A stretch of 64,000 nucleotides of DNA from Clitopilus passeckerianus (GCA_944990035.1 CALYLX010000115.1:310001-374000), one strand, 5' to 3'; shown: positions 21,678 to 33,777, counted from the stretch's first letter. A program made the numbers and translations. The notes: generated by a model from the letters alone, not told the origin.

Positions 21678-23266
21678 CTACGGTTCAAAAGCCAGGTCAA
21701 CCAGCTCTCCAAGAGCCATTTGAAATGAAGGAGGCCGAATATCTGGGCCTCTCATTATCAATTGCGTGATCGGGTGCCCCTCCTGCTTTCTCCGCCTAAG
21801 ACACTCCCGGATGATCGAGATACATTTGCCTTCGTCGTAGTCTTTTGGTTTGTAGTGCGGGATAGCAATGTATGGGAGCGGCTCAACCACCAAATATTTC
21901 AAGGCAGGCAACGAAATGGGTTGGGTAGCGATGAGGAGGGGTAACGCCGCAATGTAGGCATTATGGCGGAGGGTGAGCTTCTCGAGTCCTTCCAGCGACG
22001 AAAATAAGGCTGCCAATAACGTCCTGAAAACCACCAAATGATCCGGTTCATCTCGAAGGTCCCTGCGGTCGAAGGCGAGCCTGAGTTCGGTGGTTGTAGG
22101 GAAGGATGATTCAAGGAGCTTGAGAATAGTGTAGAGGAGTGGCACCGCCCCCCGATAGACCCCAACGACTTGTTCTCGGATACCGAGTTCAAGATGCAAT
22201 TCTGGATCGTACAACATCGGTTTAAACATCCTGACGAAATATTCCTTCGCGTCGAGACAGGCGACGGAGTCTTTGTTGCGTACATTGCTAATTACGATCT
22301 TTCCCTTCCCGCAAAACGTTTTGTTGACGTACTCGAGGCCAAAATATCGATTAGGCGTGTCTGCCGACCACGACCTGACACGGCTCTTGATGAACGTGGT
22401 CAACATGTATTCGTTTTCTTCGTGTAGTAACCCCATGTCAGAGAGGAGCTGGATGCCACAAGTAGAAGGAAGCGAAAGGGCATGAATGAACCTCATGCAG
22501 GTCGAGAATTTGAATTCCCAGATAATGAGCATTTCTAGATTGCGTCCTGAGTTTACGAACTCTATAGGGCCATTTGTTGAATCTTCAAAGGAGAGCGCTC
22601 GTGTAATAGAAAGCCACTTGAGGTTGGGCATCTTATTGGCAAGTATCTCCACCCAATCATTGACCGTTAGAGCTGTGTCAATTGGGACGACCGTGAGTTC
22701 TACCAATGACGGAATATGAAGGGATTTGACGTCTAAGTAGGTAGAGCCAAGGTTGAGCCAAGGTTGAGTGTTCGAAGTCGCGGCGCATTGCCACTAAGTA
22801 TGGGCGGGATTTTGGTAAGATATTTGGGTAGCTGTAAGTGTTGTAGATTCGGTGCTTGGACTTCGAAAAATTGCTGAGAAGCGATCATCCAGCAGTGGTC
22901 CCAGCTCGTTTCCAGTTTGAAGGTACGAAGCCTGGAAGTATGCTGAAACACTATTTCGAGGGTTTCTGCACTTCGTGCGAGGTCATCCAGAACCTGTGCG
23001 CCTTTCCAGGTTCCAAAGTCCAATGGGTATGGCTTCGATCGCTCTAAGAGGAGGGAGACCCAAAGAGGGGACTTGTGGTTGTAGTCGATGATCGAGGCCC
23101 ATATTTTGCCATAGTCCACTGCTGCTTTTCGCCACCGTCTGCAGACTTGGCTGACGGCTTTTGCGTTTGCCACTCGTTCTTGGATGGTTTGAGAAGCGTC
23201 GAGAACGTCCTCGTAGAAGATGTCTTGCAGAAGTTCTGCGGAAAGGTTCTCAGTAGGATGCGACAT
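21678..23266 (-). pseudogene. F-box gene, duplication copy B, frameshifted
   Basis: Begins with ATG at 23266 (MSHPTENLSAELLQDIF) and matches the copy A F-box gene through APRLRTLNLGST. It then leaves the frame and stops at 22733. The rest of the protein (from about VELTVVPIDTALTVNDWVEI to LGELVDLAFEP) continues in another frame and ends at 21678. The break is an 11-bp tandem duplication (22747-22768) absent from copy A. Apart from this the sequence is well preserved, so the event is recent, or it could be an assembly error. As written, the product would be a truncated protein keeping the F-box but only part of the repeat region. Confidence 0.8.
22747..22768. repeat. 11-bp direct tandem duplication causing a frameshift
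   Basis: CCAAGGTTGAG occurs twice in a row. The equivalent place in copy A (after GTAGAG at about 19432) has one unit, CGGAGGTCGAG. The extra 11 bases shift the F-box reading frame by two. Confidence 0.9.
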
Positions 23267-23712
23267 GATACAAGAAAGAAAGGGAATGCTGCATGGCCGT
23301 CTCGGAAGACCACGATTCATTGATTGCAATCAAAATGAATGATAAAAAACTGACGGCTCGAGAATCAGGATCGAATGTGGATATGCCCAAAACCCCGAAG
23401 ACGGCCCGTTAACGCGGGTGGTGACTGGTTCATCTCGTTGCTCTCATCCACCATGTTCAAAATGAAAGGACCAGGCGTCTAGTTCTCTGACAGAATCCTT
23501 GGCACATTTATCTCTATATATTAACGGGGCGAATATTCAGAGAGCGATCAGAGCACCTATGACATGAGGAAGTTAATTCTATGAAAAACTTCCAATTCGG
23601 TCTTAGTACCAGTTCGTATGTCAAAACGTGCCCCGGCTTACAGATCCAATAGAAGGGATAGAAAAGATACCACACAGGCCATTCTTTCCCCACTCTTGCT
23701 CAACGTCTCTGT

Positions 23713-23913
23713 ATGGACTTCCCTCGGGCCTTCATTACTTCTGCGACAACAACTATGCTCTTTGCTTTCGTCGGCTATCTGATCCCAATTGTAGAATTGT
23801 TTCTACGGGATTGCTGGGCGTACATTTCTTCTCGACTCTGGCGTTGTAGCTCTTGGCTGCGGCGATCTCTGCTATCACCTCGATTCCTGCACAGTCGACA
23901 TCGACCTCAATGA
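23713..23913 (+). CDS. small membrane-type ORF, duplication copy B
   Basis: A 66-codon counterpart of 20440-20610: MDFPRAFITSATTT, hydrophobic MLFAFVGYLIPIVELFL, then basic residues and a longer tail. The coding status is uncertain, as for copy A. Confidence 0.28.
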   Translation: MDFPRAFITSATTTMLFAFVGYLIPIVELFLRDCWAYISSRLWRCSSWLRRSLLSPRFLHSRHRPQ

Positions 23914-24204
23914 TAGGATGGCAACTGATGACGATGCCGCAGCGTCTTGGGCATCCAGTAAGCATGCAAAGAGTACATATACACTGATCTACATCCTTAC
24001 ACCATTTCGATAGGTCACAATGCACCTTTTTCTGTGTGGTGGATAGGTGTGATATTACTGTCTGGTGACATTGCAAGTCTTCAGAGGTGCGAGATATTCC
24101 AGATCCAGCGTGTTTTCACACAAGTGATCCCTCCTACAACGTATAGCTACGAAGGACGAGAACCCTGGGTGTATACTCATAAGCAGAGTCTCTCGATTTG
24201 AGTG

Positions 24205-24955
24205 GTGAGGCCGTCCATGCTTTGACCAGAGGATTTGTCGGTGATTGGAAACGGGGACCAGGGACGAAAATGATCAGGCTTCATTGAACGTTGGAGATAC
24301 AGCGGCTTGCGACTATGCTCTCAGACACGTTTTGATTGTTTTCGGGAGAGATGCTATAGCCCAAAGGATACATTTTGAAGCTGTGGCATAACTTGGTCAT
24401 TTGTCTGGTACCGTTGCCTCGAAGGAGGTAACGATGCCACAGCAATACGACGATGGTTGAAATTGATTTCTTCGAGAGATGCAGTATTACACTTGGTGAG
24501 TCATCGACTGACCCTGACGGAGGGAAAACCTAATTTCCGCAGCGAAATCTCGGCGACTGATCCCTGAGGCCTAAGTTCTAAGGGCAGCCCAGCGCTGGGG
24601 TTACAGTCCTGCTCACACCGGACGATCGGCCCGAGGCGCCGCCATGACGGAGTTCTTCAATTCGATTCAAGATGTCGCAACCTTACTCCCTCTCCAAGGA
24701 CTCGAACGATCCGTGCCTACGAATAAAGCGAACACTTCAAACTAACCTAAATTGAGCCAATCATCATGGTATGGAGGCAACAGGATCACAAGCACTGCCT
24801 TCTCACAGCACCTTGTCCTCGTGCGAAATGTTTGGGCATTGTGTAGGCGCTGTCTGGGCGATCTGTGGGCGTCCGGGGGCATACATAAGAGACATTGTTA
24901 CCTGGATGGAAGGATCCACGCCTCCCACAGATCTTCTCGTTGAGCTCTGCGAAGG
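24205..24955. other. segment without counterpart in duplication copy A
   Basis: After CAGAGTCTCTCGA both copies diverge. Copy A jumps within about 15 bases to the DUF6535 first-exon relic, while copy B has these 750 bases first. It presumably contains the DUF6535 promoter. Either copy A lost it or copy B gained it. No transposon ends are evident. Confidence 0.55.
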
Positions 24956-27413
24956 ATGATCCCCTCTCAACCCGCCCAAGAACCCACTGGCACAAACCCG
25001 GAGATACCAAGCAGCATCCCTCACTCTGCAGCTCAAGATGGTAAGTAACATGAAGACGTCGCCACATCGACTGTGCTCATATCCGATTGTCCTAGGAAAT
25101 GGCAACGACGAGCTAGAAAAGCATAAACTGATGCCCAACTCCCTGGAATACCAAATGAAAGTTTGGCCAGAATATCTGCAAGGTGCGGACCACGAAGACA
25201 GAGCAATGGCGTACGATTCGAAAATCGAGATGGACACTATCCTTATCTTCGTACGTTTTACACAACCCACCTTCAATTTCGACTTTGAAGTCTCACTAGT
25301 CAGCGTGAGATAGGCTGGCCTGTTTACGGCAGCCCTTACACCCTTCACAACGGAAAGCTACAAGCTATTAAAGCGAGATCCGGATGATACCACCATCGCA
25401 CTTCTCGCTCAGATATCAGAACAGCTAAGAGTTGCGCAAACCACAATAACAAATGCTACCAATCTACCCCAAGAGCCGAATAACCTGCTTAATATGGCGG
25501 ACGTCACCGGCCCATACAATCCCCCTCTATCTGCTGTCATCTGCAACATCCTCTTCTTTACAGCACTAGGCCTGAGCTTAGCCGCTGCTCTAATGGCTGT
25601 AATGATCCAGCGCTGGTCCCGGCTCTACGTCCGTTCCACCGAGAAGCGCCAAATACCCTTTGAACGAGCCCGTGTCCGCGAATACCTCTACTGTGGTTTG
25701 GAGAAGTTCAAAATCAAAGATCTCCACGAAGTCGTACCCATCTTCCTCGAGGTTTCGGTGTTCTCATTCTACGCTGGGTTGATCCTGTTTCTATCCCCCA
25801 TGAGCAGGGTGATGATGATCCATTCGATGGGAGTTGTGGTTTTCGCATTCTCGGCCTACGCGTTCTTCACGATCTTGCCGCTTATCTATAGCGACTGCCC
25901 TTACGAAACGCCGTTGACGAAACATATTTGGAAGCTCTCGCATTTCCTCTATCACCGGTATCACTGGACTCGGTCCCTCTTCTCGAAACTCAGGCTCCAC
26001 TTCAAGACGTTAGCTCTAAGACGAGAGTCGGAAGCCGTAGAGCCGAACCCGGATAGGGAGGAACGGGATAAGACGGTTCTTATTCGCACCATTTCGCATC
26101 TGTATTACAGCGATCGACTTGTTCTGTGGCTTCAAGGTTTCCTCCCCTCCGCCATATCGCATGCAGAGGTCGTTCCGGAGATTAGTAGGGCCAGCTGGGA
26201 CGGAAGGATCTTACTCTACCTCCTGGACGAAGATAGGGCGAAGTTGGGAGAGAAGCTCAGGATGATCTTGCATCGGTTGCTCCGGGCTTTCACGCCGGAT
26301 GGGATGGTCAAACACAACATCGCGAATGTACTCAAACTCATTGGCGCATTTTCCTGGCTGCGGGAAGACGATACGACGTTCAGACCTAAGATATCGTTCG
26401 GGATTGAGATGGTCAATTCGATAGCGTTGATTCCGCCTACGAAGGAGCTTGCGGCCCCCGCACGCCTTGCTGGGGTACAGGTTTTCTACGCTGTGGTTGA
26501 AGACCTTATTCACTTCCATAAAGATCTGCAAAGCCGCTTGGGAGAGATAAAGGATTCCCTTCAACGGAATGATCGACCTCTGGCTTGTAACATGGCTCAA
26601 GCAACGTTGGACGATAAGAAGTTCACTAAACGTCTGCATTCATTGCTTGACGAGCTACGAATTCAGAAGCTCATGCTGGCGAGATGGGATTCCCTTTCCG
26701 ACTCCTTACCTCAGGACTACATCGGTACATGGCCTTGGAAGACAGTAAGGGACCAAGTCAGCGCCTACCTCCCTCTATGCAACACCTTCATTCGTTCAGG
26801 CCGGGAATCGATCGCGCTCGCCTCTAGAGAAATATCCCCACATCAAACTTCCAGCCTCGACTCCATAGAGAGGGCGATTGAACACGGGAATAAAGCGTTG
26901 ACGGAGCTATTCGATACACGGGTTTATATTATGATTGACCACGGACGAGTCGTCGGCTCTCCTGATATCCATTATTGCAAGGACCTTCCTTGGATTAGTA
27001 GGGCGATTAAGGGGAGGCATGATGAGCTTCGACGCGATCGGGTTGGGCCAGCTGCACAAGCGAAGATCCTCGATGCGATGGCTATAGCGTACGCACCTCG
27101 AACTCGCGGTTTGGCGGGGGATGAAGGTCGGGTGCATTTGGATGCTTTGTATGCCACTGCGTTCAAGCTTGCGGGGTTGGTCGTGACGGATACGGCGGTT
27201 CTCGACGCAGCGATCGATGAGGCGAGGAAGAAGCCAAAGAATGTGAAGATTGTGGGGATAATGGAGGATTTGAAGAAGGAGCATGAGTTGAGGTTGCGGG
27301 GGATCGATCCTTATGCGGTGGAGATGTTGGAGCCTGAGGTACATGACCCATTGCCTCTCCTCAGACGACCTCCGAGACAGCCGGTCCTACCTGGCCAGAA
27401 GAGAAGGTTTTGA
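24956..27413 (+). CDS. DUF6535 multi-pass membrane protein
   Basis: Three exons closing in phase: 24956-25040, 25096-25250 and 25314-27413 (779 residues). Exon 2 ends and exon 3 begins in the DUF6535 signature: MDTILIF, then AGLFTAALTPFTTESYK. Membrane segments follow in NILFFTALGLSLAAALMAVM, VVPIFLEVSVFSFYAGLILF and VVVFAFSAYAFFTILPLI. The long remainder is soluble and helical (for example LHSLLDELRIQKLM), ending in a basic Pro/Arg tail. DUF6535 proteins are abundant in Agaricomycetes and have no established function. The first exon carries codons duplicated at 20907-20940. The start was chosen because the GTAAGT donor at 25041 joins this upstream ATG frame to exon 2; an ATG at 25038 would run into that donor. 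Confidence 0.8.
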
Positions 27414-27945
27414 AGTAGTGGTTTCTCGTTACTGTATTATAGTCGTGTATAATAGTCGTATTTTCTGTGTTCTATAGTTAGTTGAGTTGGTCGGGACTCG
27501 ATAAGCGAGGTGTGTTATGGTGCCTCAGCGTCTTGACGACCGCTAAGAATCAACAAAGCGAACCTGAATGGACACATCACAGAATATTCCACAGACAGCA
27601 GTGAGCCTCGAGGCAAAGCTGAACACGACACGAGGCTGGTGATGCAATAGGGGCTTTGGCACACCACTAGCACACTAATTAGACCTCATATACAGTCACT
27701 TTGACTTATTCCGAGTCTTTTGGGCCGTTTACAAGGCTCCGACGTCGGCGCGTCAACAAAACAAGCGCAGAGTTCCATCGTTGTCACGTGGACGGAAATT
27801 TCCAAATTCAGTGTCAAAGCAGCTGGGCGCTTTGGCTTCTTGTCCACCGACCACGACGACCAGACGGTATAAAGGCCCTTCCTGACAGTATAACGCGCAG
27901 AGCAACAGCGAAGGGCCTGCAAATGCCCGTTGAAACAAAACGACA
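27414..27945. other. intergenic region
   Basis: Spacer between the DUF6535 stop and the Byr4-like gene, both rightward. Apart from the TATA-like box near its end nothing is recognised. Confidence 0.5.
27868..27873 (+). promoter_or_regulatory. TATA box candidate for the Byr4-like gene
   Basis: TATAAA lies about 75 bases before the ATG at 27946, a usual distance for fungal genes with short leaders. Confidence 0.4.
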
Positions 27946-30900
27946 ATGACTTCCGTACATGCAGCAGGTGCGTGTATATCGTCTGCTGCCCCATCACAGG
28001 GGGAACTAACGAGCTCGGTCTTGTTTTCACAGTTCCCTCAGAAAACTGGGACGATGATTTTGAGTTTCAGCAACGAACATCGACTTCACAGAACCCATTA
28101 TTTAACCCCCGAGTTTCGATTGCCAGTTCAGACTGGGATCAAGACGACAATTCACGAGCACCCACGACTACGATCCTTGAAGACAAGAAGAATACGTTTG
28201 CGCCTTTAGCGGGTTGGGCTGAGCCAGGCCCCTCTACTCCAAAGAAACTTTTGCAAAAACCGACGACGGAGAACTGGGATGACGATTTCGAAGACTCTCC
28301 CATCCGCAGGGCTTTCCCGTCCCCTCCACAGCCAGGCAGTGCAACACGATCACGACGTGCTCCAATTCCTCGCACCGAGAATTGGGATGATGACTTTGAA
28401 TCACCTCCACGTAACCCCAACATTCGATCCCTGCAAATGCGTCTACTAAGCGCAGAATCTTACTCCTCATCCGAGGATGAGGGGGAAGACCACATTGGTG
28501 GAAATGCACACGACACAGACGACCCAGAACGAGATGAAGAGGATAAGACGGTCACCGCCCGCTCGAGGCGTGCCGCTCTTGCACGACTCACGAATAGGAC
28601 ACCTCCCCCGCCGGTGCCAGCGCTGCCTCTGCGGATCGACACTAATCATTCTGATCAGCCTCACCCTTTTCCTCGGTCCCCTACATCCTCTGTATTTTCC
28701 GTTCCCCGACCGCCATCGGCTTTTACTGTGAACTCTACTACCCATCTCAGGCCTACTGTCTCCCGGACATCATCTAGTAATGGGCCAGCCAGCCTTTCTC
28801 CGAGTCCTCCGGTCAACCGGGAAACGAGAGAAAGACGCCGACTGAGGAAGAAGAGCCGTCCTCCAGGAGTTGGCCCGATTGAAATGGATACGTTCAGTCC
28901 TATCATTCCTGAACGGGATGGTTACGAGAGCGAGGGTATGGACCACGACCCGGATCCCCGTCCACAAACGCCTCCTCCTCTACCTACCAATGTTCCTGCC
29001 ACACCGGGAAGCGGTGGAGGGACAACGACTCTCCTGAGTCGAATTAATAGCGTCAAGAAATGGGGGGTTAGGAGGAAGCGGGGGAGTACTACACCTTCCG
29101 AGACGCTTCAAGGTTACTACTTTCACTTTTCCAGCTAAAGCACACCTTCTGATACCTCTCTCTAACAGATACCAACACCCATGGCACTCCTGAAGCAGAT
29201 CAAGACCAGACCCCCCGCCGCCACAGCCAAGCCTCAAGCGCCTCCATCCCCTCCGTCGGTTCTTCTGCCCCAGATGATTCCCGACCCCCACCAACAGGAG
29301 CACCCAAGCCAAAACGAACATCCACCGGCAACCCAGGCCCCAGTTCCTCCAACTGGTTTTTTCGGTCGTCTGGTGCAAGCACTCATTCCCACAACGAGAC
29401 GACGGGGCTGAGCAGCCGTAACAGCAACGCCGATCTCAAACAGAGCCGGAAAGTCAGTGGCTCCTCCCGCCCACCAGATTCGTCACCGACGAAGTTGGTG
29501 AAGCGGAAGAGCTTGGGATTTGTACCGTTGAGGATGGGGTTTGGGGGGAATAGTGCTGCGCTTGATGATGGGAGGGGGGAGAAGGAGGGGAAACGGAGGG
29601 TTTCTGCTCAGCGGCCTGTGAGCCCGAGTCCGCTTATGGGGAATGGGTCGTTGAGAAGGACCAGCGAGTCGAGCGATTCGATCAGGGAGGGGGATGAGAG
29701 TACGGATAAGGAGGGGTCACGGGGGTTCATGGGGAGCGTCCGACGGTTAAGCCTGACCAATAGGCATAAACGTACCAAGAGTGGGGTTTCACTTGCGAGT
29801 GTGACGGAGATTGAAGCTGTCTTTGGGTCCCCGCCTCGGGATAATACGATCACGCCTAAGCCGTCTTCACGACAATTACCCCCTTCGAAGGATGTGCTGC
29901 CACCCCTGCCTCTTCTACCTCCGATTGAGCTATCCCCGCCTTCACCACCTCGGCATAAACCAAAAGCTGCATCTGGGTCTGGTCAGCTTAGGCTGCCGGT
30001 GTCTCCGAGTGAGAGTATGTTGGCCACTGCTGCTTCTTCCGGCGCACTTTCTGCCATCCCTTCTGCGAACAACTCGGCCGAAGTCTCGCCTATTACTCCC
30101 GCAGCGCGTTCGATGAAGAAAGCTGGGTCACCTCAAGCAGCTTCCCTTGGCCGGTCAACTATAGGACCGTCAACTTCTATCCATGGAAGCAGCATTGCAA
30201 CACGGCGAAGCTCGCTGGGAGATCTCAAGATTCCTGATAGAATCAGCCAGGCGCAGGTCAGCTTGCGACGTGATCTAGGCATGGTCCGGGAGTTTGCTGC
30301 TAATGTGGAACGTATGTATTTCCATTTTCGTTGTCATCTACTCCTTGGGCTGACCAAGTGCCTACAGAACTCAAAGAGCTGCAGACGACGTATAATGACC
30401 TCGTTGCTCAGGTTGAACAGATTCTGGACCGGCATGCGCAGAGTAATACACAGCAGCAGCCGGCGGTGGCGGAGCTGAGGTCGACGTCTCCTAGCTTCCT
30501 CGCTAACTTGACCCGTCCGAAGTTGAGGAAGCGGTCGAATACCACGTCTTCTCCTCCAGGAGACGATATCCCAGAGGCCGGACCTTCCTCTGCACCTCCG
30601 ACAGGGGCTTTCACCCCAATCTCCCAAGAGGCATACAAGCACCTCGCCTCGGCGTTCTACACCATCAACTCCAAATATCGTATCTCATGGGAATGCGCCG
30701 AGTTGCTCATCGAGTTGGGAGGGGGTAGTGCTGCCGCGGCACCGTCGTCGAGCGTCTCAGCACCAGCGATAGGCACAGACAGCCGCAAGTCTTCTGGGAA
30801 TAGGGAACGGGCTATCACGCTTTCTGGAGAAGAACCTAAACCTCCTACCCCTGCTCCCGGGGGCTCTGAACCTTCGACTCTCAAGGCTACAAGTCCTGAC

Positions 30901-32127
30901 GTTACGAGCCCGCAGAGTGCGACGTGGCGAGCGACGGGAGGGAAACATGATCTCAGCCACCGGCAGCTTACGCTGCTACGCGATATGCTCAATAATGTGG
31001 ACACTTTTGCGGAGCATATTCCTGAGGAGTCGGCTCCTCCGACGGCAATGTCCAACCTCAACAGGGAATGGAGATGGGGAGATGCGATGAGCAGCACTAT
31101 TACTCTGCCTTCGGAGGAGAGCAGTCTTGGGGAGTCGGTCAACAAGAAAAAGAAAAGGAGGGCAGGGAGGCTCGGGATGACGGCTCTCCGGGATATGTTG
31201 AGGATGTTGAAGAAGAACCAGTCAGAAAACTCGATGGCCAATGCTTCGTCGTCAATACCAACCTCGGCCAGCTCCCTCAGCATCAATACCTCGCAGCAGG
31301 ATACCCATTTATATCCACACGATCAGATACCATCGACACAAGGACGTAGGAGAGCAAAGACGGATACTGCCAAGGATGAGAGGGAACGGGTTGGGAGGTC
31401 TATTTCGCCTGCTCCTCGTCCACCTTCTCTCAAGACCAAACGATCCCCACGTCGGCCATCTCTTGCCGCAATATTCAGGATCGGCCAGAAGACGAAAACG
31501 CCCCCACTACCTTCAGGGTTAGCCAACTCTTCCAAGCCTAATCTGGCCGAGGCAGCGACTTCACCGCGATCAAACAGTCGGTCTACAAGCAGGAGTAGCA
31601 CAGGCGACGAGGACTGGGACCAGATAGATTCCTCGTCGGATTTGGATAGCAATACCAAATCAATCGGGGATGGCACTGCTACTGTTCGCGTCAAGGGCAG
31701 TCGGCAGCGGTCGCCTTACCTGCAAGATTATAATCCTCCTCCTGGTCATCGTGGACTCGTCCCGAAACGTTCTGCAAGCGGCTCACAGTCCTCCATCTGG
31801 GGCGAGCGAGGTGACACGAATGGGACGACACCTCCAAATACACGTGGGACTCGCTTGTCCAATGTCAACGAGGACGTAGCGTCTAGCCCTATGATTCTCA
31901 AGCAACAGCGGCCTACCTCAGCCCGTCTGGCGTCATATGGTTCCAAAGCTCCCAAGACTGGCTCCGTCCGCTCCATGCCCCCACAACCTGCTCTTCCCGA
32001 CCCCAAGCTTGCGATGACTCCTGAAAACATCAAGCCCTTGCTCGAGAACACCAAGGAGGTGCATGTACGCTTGAGCGATTGCATTATCGAGATTCGTAAC
32101 CTCTTGCAAACATATTCAGAACCTTAG
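27946..32127 (+). CDS. Byr4/Bfa1-like protein with three ENWDDDFE motifs
   Basis: Four exons close in phase: 27946-27967, 28033-29112, 29169-30311 and 30368-32127, giving 1334 residues. The 22-base first exon encodes MTSVHAA, after which SENWDDDFE occurs at once; ENWDDDFE returns twice more within the next 120 residues. The protein is otherwise low complexity, rich in Ser, Pro, Arg and Thr. Two more ordered parts stand out: a coiled-coil-like ELKELQTTYNDLVAQVEQIL with ISWECAELLIELGGG, and a C-terminal helix (LLENTKEVHVRLSDCIIEIR). Repeated WDDDFE-type motifs and size suggest the Byr4 (S. pombe)/Bfa1 (S. cerevisiae) family. Those proteins sit on spindle pole bodies and, with Cdc16/Bub2, form the GTPase-activating complex for Spg1/Tem1 in the septation or mitotic-exit network. 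This assignment is from memory of motifs and is moderate. Confidence 0.55.
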
Positions 32128-32430
32128 TCATTTTACCACCTTTCCTACTTAGAACATTTTACTTGCCACCTCTTGTTCCCATATCATCTCTCCTCTATCG
32201 CACCTACTGCATTCTCTATGGCTCCGCAACATTGTATTCTTACCGCAATGCATATCCTATGTACCGCGCTGCTCTTGTTATCACTCTGCTTACTCTTCTT
32301 GACTTAGATTACATTGGACGTAGTAGTACGAGTTATAAATATCGCAATAAAATGAACGATTATTACCTATCAGAAGCTCGAGGAACATGACTGAATGGAG
32401 CAAAACACACCCTATAGAGGGCAAAATCAA

Positions 32431-32504
32431 TGGCCAACGTGGGGATCGAACCCAAGACCTTCGCGTTATTAGCACGACGCTCTAACCAACTGAGCTAGTC
32501 GGCC
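32431..32504 (-). tRNA. tRNA-Ile (anticodon AAU)
   Basis: Read on the minus strand, a full cloverleaf is present. The acceptor GGCCGAC pairs with GTTGGCC and A is the discriminator base. The D arm is GCTCAGTTGGTTAGAGC, the anticodon stem is TCGTG/CGCGA with loop CTAATAA, and the T loop is TTCGATC. The anticodon AAT reads Ile codons AUU/AUC after A34 deamination. No intron is seen. The T stem has one mismatch at its outer pair. B-box-like GGTTCGATCCC is intact. Confidence 0.95.
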
Positions 32505-32604
32505 ATGCAAGGAGAGTTGTGGAGCATCCATACAGCGTCTGAGATCAATCCGTTTGAGTCGACTGGCATGGAGCCTTCGCTCCTGAACTCATTCCTACAC
32601 TACC

Positions 32605-33579
32605 ATGGTCCTTTCTAACGACGAATGGCAGAGCCTCATCAGCAAGAAAGTAGCAGAGGTCACCCACCATACTGGTATCGATACTCCAGGACTCCAGAAC
32701 CTTGATCTCAGCAACGATCTAATAGCCAGAACAATCGACCATACCCTGCTGAAACCGGATGCAACGACTGACCAGATCAAGGAGCTCTGTGAGCAAGCTA
32801 TCGCCCATAAATTCAAGGTCGGTCCTACGCCCTACGAACTTGACTTCTCTAACTCTTGATCACTAAAAGATCGCCGATCTAGTCCTGCTGCGTAAATGGA
32901 ACGAACGTTAAGCAAGTTGCTGAACTTCTGGAGGGCACATCAACTATACCTTGCTGTGTGATTGGGTTCCCACTAGGTGCTTCTACAACCAGGGCAAAGG
33001 TCTTGTGAGCACACTTCACTGCTGCTCTGCATTCTTCGTTCCCTGACCGACCTGTCGTATAATAGCGAGGCTAAGGATGCCATCGAGAACGGTGCTAAAG
33101 AGATCGACATGGTACTCAACATCGGGGCTCTCAAGTCAGGCAACTATGCCTTGGTGTTCTCGGACGTTCAGGAAGTCGTAGCAGCTTGCTCGCCTTCCGG
33201 TGTTCTCCTCAAGGTCATCCTTGAAACGGTATACCTTTCCTCTGTGGAGAAGATTGCCGCATCGTTCATCGCTGCTGAGGCGGGTGCTGCATTTATCAAG
33301 ACATGCACCGGCTTCTCACTGGCTGGAGGTGGTGCAACGGCCCAGGATGTCATTCTGATGAAGAAGGTTGTAATGTATAAACCAGGGGTGATGGTGAAGG
33401 CGTCTGCTGGAATTCGGACGTACGAGAAGTGTGTGGAGATGTTGAGGGCTGGCGCAGACAGAATCGGAACGTGAGTCGTGCTCATACTTGGGTCGTTGAG
33501 TCTCACTAAGGTTGGAATGTCCAGGTCATCAGGAGTGGATATCATAAAAAACGGCGGGACCGCAGGTGAAGGATATTAG
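32605..33579 (+). CDS. deoxyribose-phosphate aldolase (DERA)
   Basis: Four exons: 32605-32817, 32883-33004, 33066-33470 and 33525-33579, giving 264 residues, close to the family length. DERA splits 2-deoxyribose-5-phosphate into glyceraldehyde-3-phosphate and acetaldehyde, the last step of deoxynucleoside breakdown, in the cytosol. Visible motifs are [54 protein letters not shown] (catalytic Asp), [11 protein letters not shown] (Schiff-base Lys) and [11 protein letters not shown] (second active-site Lys). The end [17 protein letters not shown] matches the short DERA phosphate-binding tail. Each intron was placed by phase: the first acceptor TAG precedes SCCVNGTN, and the second donor follows ACCAGGGCAAAGGTCTT. 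Nothing suggests damage. Confidence 0.93.
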
Positions 33580-33777
33580 TGGACTACCAGTATTTCATGC
33601 TATGTAGTAAATCCGTGCACTGGCATGGTCATTGACACATTTCTAAGAAAACAATTATGTACGATATATTAGGCTACTTATAAAATCGAACATGATGGAC
33701 GTGGTATCAAATGAGGGTATGGAGACGATAAATAAGGACGAATAGATAATACGATGAAAGACGTCTCAGGAGCATAT

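Larger units (their letters stand above)
20941..24998. repeat. tandem segmental duplication, copy B
   Basis: Second copy of the unit described at 17685-20940. It is longer because about 750 bases (24205-24955) have no counterpart in copy A. Both of its minus-strand genes are damaged. It ends in the intact first exon of the DUF6535 gene. Confidence 0.88.
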
